Of a stretch of 64,000 bases of DNA, positions 60,585 to 64,000 are shown piece after piece. This stretch comes from Magnolia sinica (Eukaryota; Streptophyta; Magnoliopsida; Magnoliales; Magnoliaceae): contig NC_080586.1 in assembly GCF_029962835.1 (NCBI RefSeq), positions 63,310,001 to 63,374,000 on the forward strand. The letters are read 5' to 3'. The notes beneath the pieces were generated by a model. The model saw nothing but the letters and a program-made list of their open reading frames with translations, did no database searches and was not told the DNA's origin. Position 1 is the first letter of the stretch; every line of letters begins with the position of its first letter. The position numbers and the translations under genes are program-made.

Positions 60585-61418
60585 CTAGACCAAACTTGAG
60601 ATTGATTCTAGGGGACTTTGGGCTGTATATTCATGATCGTCATCCCAATAAGCATCATCATCTAATTCTGTGCAGTACACACTTGGGATGGGGTCGCTCT
60701 CCTCACATTCTACACCTAAGTTCGGTTGAGGTTTGAAAAAACCAACCTCTACGTCATCATTGAGATCCTGTGTGTCATGTGAGGAAAGTGTGTCATCATC
60801 ACTGTATTTGAAAGATACCCACGCATCTTGACCATTCCTTTGAACAGTCATTGAGATCAACTTATCAGGAAATTGAACCATATGCTCATTGATAGAATCC
60901 AACTCCTCATTTGTAATTCCAGAGTTCTTCCAAAGCGAGTTAGGATCACTTTTCTCGCATTGTATTTCTGGAATGAATTGTGGTTGAGATAACCGAGCCT
61001 CCTCTATCTTATCAAGGCGCGAATTAAGCGCTTCCAACGATTTTCTCATTTCCGTGAGATAGGCCAAGCTACGCTGAACTGAATCCTCTTGGATTGTTTC
61101 TGGTTGGATATCAATGGTAGGGTATCCAAGAGGATAATCATTATAACATATAGTTGGTTCATCTTCCAAATTTTGATGTTTCCCCTTGTAGTTATACTGA
61201 TCATACATGGGAGAATATGATGGTTGATAATAATCCTCGTTTCCATAATTACGATCATATACGGCCCTATTAACAGATGGAACATAACGTTTTAGTCGAT
61301 TCTCAATGTCTGTACTTGATGGAGAAGACTCTTGAGGTATACGTTGAATTTCACAACCCTCAGGCATTCCCCAATATCTCTTATCCATCTCGGCATATGC
61401 ACGTACCCACGCTTCCAT
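60585..61418 (-). CDS. Unrecognised ORF of 277 codons in the young LTR element
   Basis: Begins MEAWVRAYAEMDKRYWGMPE. A Tyr/Asn/Gln-rich stretch (about residues 55-85, YYQPSYSPMYDQYNYKGK) is followed by a likely coiled coil (about 110-145, QRSLAYLTEMRKSLEALNSR, LDKIEEARL) and an acidic C-terminal half with a YWDDDHEY motif. The coiled coil recalls the C-terminal helix of Athila gag proteins, but no capsid core or zinc knuckle is present. It is the first ORF after the leader, where gag would be expected. Function unknown. Confidence 0.6.
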   Translation of the reverse strand: MEAWVRAYAEMDKRYWGMPEGCEIQRIPQESSPSSTDIENRLKRYVPSVNRAVYDRNYGNEDYYQPSYSPMYDQYNYKGKHQNLEDEPTICYNDYPLGYPTIDIQPETIQEDSVQRSLAYLTEMRKSLEALNSRLDKIEEARLSQPQFIPEIQCEKSDPNSLWKNSGITNEELDSINEHMVQFPDKLISMTVQRNGQDAWVSFKYSDDDTLSSHDTQDLNDDVEVGFFKPQPNLGVECEESDPIPSVYCTELDDDAYWDDDHEYTAQSPLESISSLV

Positions 61419-61429
61419 GGTAGAACCCT

Positions 61430-62144
61430 AACTCTGAGTATAATCCTAGAAAAAAAAAGAAAAAAAGAAAAATCCTACAACAATACATAAAGTAAGAGGA
61501 GAAGTTAGAAAGATGTTACCAGACTAAAGATTCTTATATTAAGATCCTGCAAAAGAAAACAACAGAAATTAGTTTCTAAATTTAAAAATTCTAAAGTAAT
61601 GTTAGTTTTTAAACAAAAAGTCTACAAATAGAAATTTTTAAAAATAAATTAGGAAATAAAGTTAGATTCTAAAAGAATTAGAATTAGAAAGTTAATAAAA
61701 ATAGAAAGTTAGTTCCTAAAAAGGAAAGTTCCAGAATTAGAAAATTTCTAAAAATAAAGGGAAGATGAGTTAGTTTCTAAAATTAGCAAGAAACTCTAAA
61801 AAAATAAAAAAAGAAATAACTAACCAAATTTCTAAAAACAAAAGAGGAAAGTTTCTAAAAATAAACTATTTCTAAAAAAAAATAAAAGAAATAAAAAAAA
61901 TTAAAAAAAAATAGGAAAAATACTAGAATTAGAAAATTTCTAAAATTCAAACCCTAATTCTAAAAATAGAAAAAGTAGAGGAATTAGAAAAGGATTACCA
62001 ATTTAGAAGTTTATGTCAGGATCTTATAAGACAGGAAACAAGTTAGTTCTAAAAATCAAATAGAAATAAGAATCTAAAACTAAAGTTAGTAAAATCCTAA
62101 TCTCAAACTAATTCTAAAACTAATTAATCCCAGAAAACGTAACC
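61430..62144 (-). other. Repeat-rich leader of the young element
   Basis: A-rich on the plus strand with more than a dozen GAAAGTTTCTAAAAATAG-like words. The same kind of sequence occupies the leaders at 21355-21780 and 33170-33520. No ORF. Confidence 0.75.
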
Positions 62145-62173
62145 GTCAGTCCCCGGCAACGGCGCCAAAAACT

Positions 62174-63986
62174 TCTTCACTCCCCAAGTATAGGGTTGTG
62201 ATGTAGTAATAAACTCGGTAAGACCGAAGTCGAATCCACAGGGACTGATACCTGTACGTTATCTGAAACCAAGTAGGACTAGAACTAGACTAAGATGTGA
62301 TCTAAACAAAATAGAATTTTAAGAAATAATTGGGGAATAATTATCTAAAACTTTAAGGAATTCAGAGGAAGGAAACTAGGGATTCAGAGGATCCACTTGT
62401 AGAGATTAGGGAGATCTTATGCCTGCATCAAGGATTATGGAATCCAAACTGAACTTACTTGATCTGGTTTTTAAGAGATGAAAGGTATATGAATTAGAAT
62501 GGATTTCATCACCACACCATGCCCAGGAGACAGTTAACAAAAGAATTAAACTAATTACCAACCAATCAACATGCCATGAAGGTCAAGAAGGGTACCATCA
62601 TCCAACCATGCCCAGGAGACGATGGTGGACAACAGGGCCTCCTGACGTCATAAACATCAAAGAGAAAAAGAAATATTCAAAGCCATTGCAAACCCATTGT
62701 AATTTTAGTCACAACAGACCATTAAAGACTGAAACGAATATTCTTTTAATAATCAACTTAAAACCAAGTTTAGTTCAGAAATTTTAAATTAAACGCATGA
62801 AACAGTATCTCCCATCTCACTATAGGCTTCACCTCTTAGCCCTAGCTAAGAGGATTAGCTACACATGAATGGGCTGATTAAAACAGCAAAATAAAAATAA
62901 AACAGGAAAAGAAAAGAACAAGAAGGAAAGAGAGAAAAAAACCCAGCTTTTCCTCCCGTTCCAGCCGTCCGTCTCTTTCAATCCCAGCAGCCCTCTCTCC
63001 AAAATCTCTCCAGAAGCCGAAAACAACTCCACGTTCAGCCGCCAATCGTCCAGCAGCCAACGTCTCTGCCTCCCACGTCCAGCCAAAAAGCCTCCACGGC
63101 AGCTCTGAATCCCCAAGTCCCTGCCAAGCTCTCCCTTTCACGTTTCAGCCACCGCTCCTGTCCCAAACTCTCTTTTTTTTCCTCCTTTCTCTGTGTTTCC
63201 TTTATATCCTGGTCCCCTGCGAATCAAAGACTTCATGCCCAAGTCTGAGTTGTAGCGTCGGGAGAGAAGGATAGTTATTTACGCAGCCGCGTTCGCGTTC
63301 GCAGTGAAAACGCAAAATATCTTGCGTTTGGGTTGTATTTATGGCGCGATATCAAATTATCCGTCATTTCTGAGATCTTGGCTAGAATATTGGCCTTCTT
63401 GTGGACACATTGGACAGTATGGATCACTTAAATTATTGATGACCGTGGCCCACTATCCCCCGCAAATCTCGGACCCAACCGGACGCGGAAACAGGGCTTG
63501 TGGACGCTGGCTCGCTGTCGAAGTTGGTGGGGCCCACATAGATTTTATTTTGGGAAATCCACTTCGTCCACTGTATTCTGCTCAAAAAACCAGGCGAAAA
63601 TCACTATTTTTGGATCCAAATCGGTGTGGTCCATGGAAGAAATCAGCTGCAATAGTTGTAGGGCAGTCCATTTGTGACCATTGAAACCAACACGTGTGCG
63701 TGCATGAGTGCATAAAGTCAACATGGGTTTGGCTAAATCGAGCCCCTCTGCATGATGGATGGCTCGGATTGAGCATTTGGACCATGATGATGGCCCACTG
63801 AGATCATCCGAAATCTCTGTTTCATGAAAGAAACAGAGTTCTTCAAAATACGTCCCACGTCCCTGTGTTGCCATGCACTCTTAGTGCAAAAAGTGTACTA
63901 TGTACACTGTATGATTATTATGAGAAATCCACACCAACCATCTTGTTCCTCATTTCATTTAAGCCGTGGGGGCCGAAGTTAAAGCG
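62174..63986 (-). repeat. 5' LTR of the young element (incomplete in window)
   Basis: Parallel to 56118-57888 with about fifteen scattered single-base differences and three short blocks that differ completely (near 62885-62965, 63160-63180 and 63460-63500). Similarity stops at 63986; the last 14 bases of the window do not match the partner LTR. Confidence 0.92.
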
Positions 63987-64000
63987 TATCTGGACAACGG

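Larger units (their letters stand above)
56118..63986 (-). mobile_element. Young LTR element without recognisable pol (Athila-like LTRs)
   Basis: The low LTR (56118-58314, 2,197 bp) and high LTR (62174 to at least 63986, cut by the window) are nearly identical. The primer region (62145-62173) reads, on the minus strand, TTTTTGGCGCCGTTGCCGGG; the tract before the low LTR is GGTTGGGGGTTG. The 3.86-kb interior holds a repeat-rich leader, two long ORFs (60585-61418, 59634-60560), and post-pol motifs (TGGGAGGCAACC near 59555; ACATTGAGGACAATGT near 59210). There is no gag zinc knuckle, protease, RT or integrase that I can see, so it is non-autonomous and probably mobilised by Athila relatives with similar LTRs. 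Point differences between LTRs are about 1%, so it is young. It interrupts the copia element. Confidence 0.88.

Overview
This is an intron-rich, AT-rich stretch of a flowering-plant nuclear genome that consists almost entirely of nested transposable elements. No intact host gene is visible. Several repeats built around the phrase GGGCCCACCATGATG and long families of Athila-type retroelements resemble what I recall from magnoliid genomes (Lauraceae/Magnoliaceae). That placement is from memory and not proven by the sequence.

Layout. 335-1262 is an Athila-type integrase fossil. 2765-4780 holds a cluster of inverted-repeat (foldback/MITE-like) elements. 4781-15980 is a complete-looking CACTA (En/Spm) transposon bounded by CCA target duplications. 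It carries spliced exon fragments of at least five unrelated host genes (PRP8, RGLG-type ubiquitin ligase, GH1 beta-glucosidase, UAP56-type helicase, ANTH clathrin adaptor) and has itself been hit by a short Ty3/gypsy derivative (5530-8120). 16528-17967 is a solo LTR with AGTTT duplications, and 18101-19653 is a plus-strand LTR plus leader. 19988-35962 is a minus-strand Athila-type composite in which neighbouring copies share LTRs; its gag region is interrupted by a 3.36-kb chromovirus-like solo LTR (29440-32797, ATCCA duplications).

36658-47634 is a second CACTA element with exact TTC duplications. It carries exon-intron segments of NOT1 (CCR4-NOT scaffold), an LRR-VIII-2 receptor kinase and a NAC transcription factor, all in one orientation behind a CT-rich leader, plus a cluster of small MITEs. 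48406-48760 is another Athila gag fossil, interrupted by a minus-strand Ty1/copia element with an extra ORF downstream of pol (48761-56117). That element is interrupted in turn by a young LTR element (56118 to past the window end) whose interior has two long ORFs and no recognisable reverse transcriptase or integrase.

The most interesting content is the pair of exon-shuffling CACTA elements (together eight host genes sampled, splice sites largely retained, no transposase seen) and the young LTR element with unrecognised ORFs. Gene identities come from protein similarity recognised by eye. No database search was possible.
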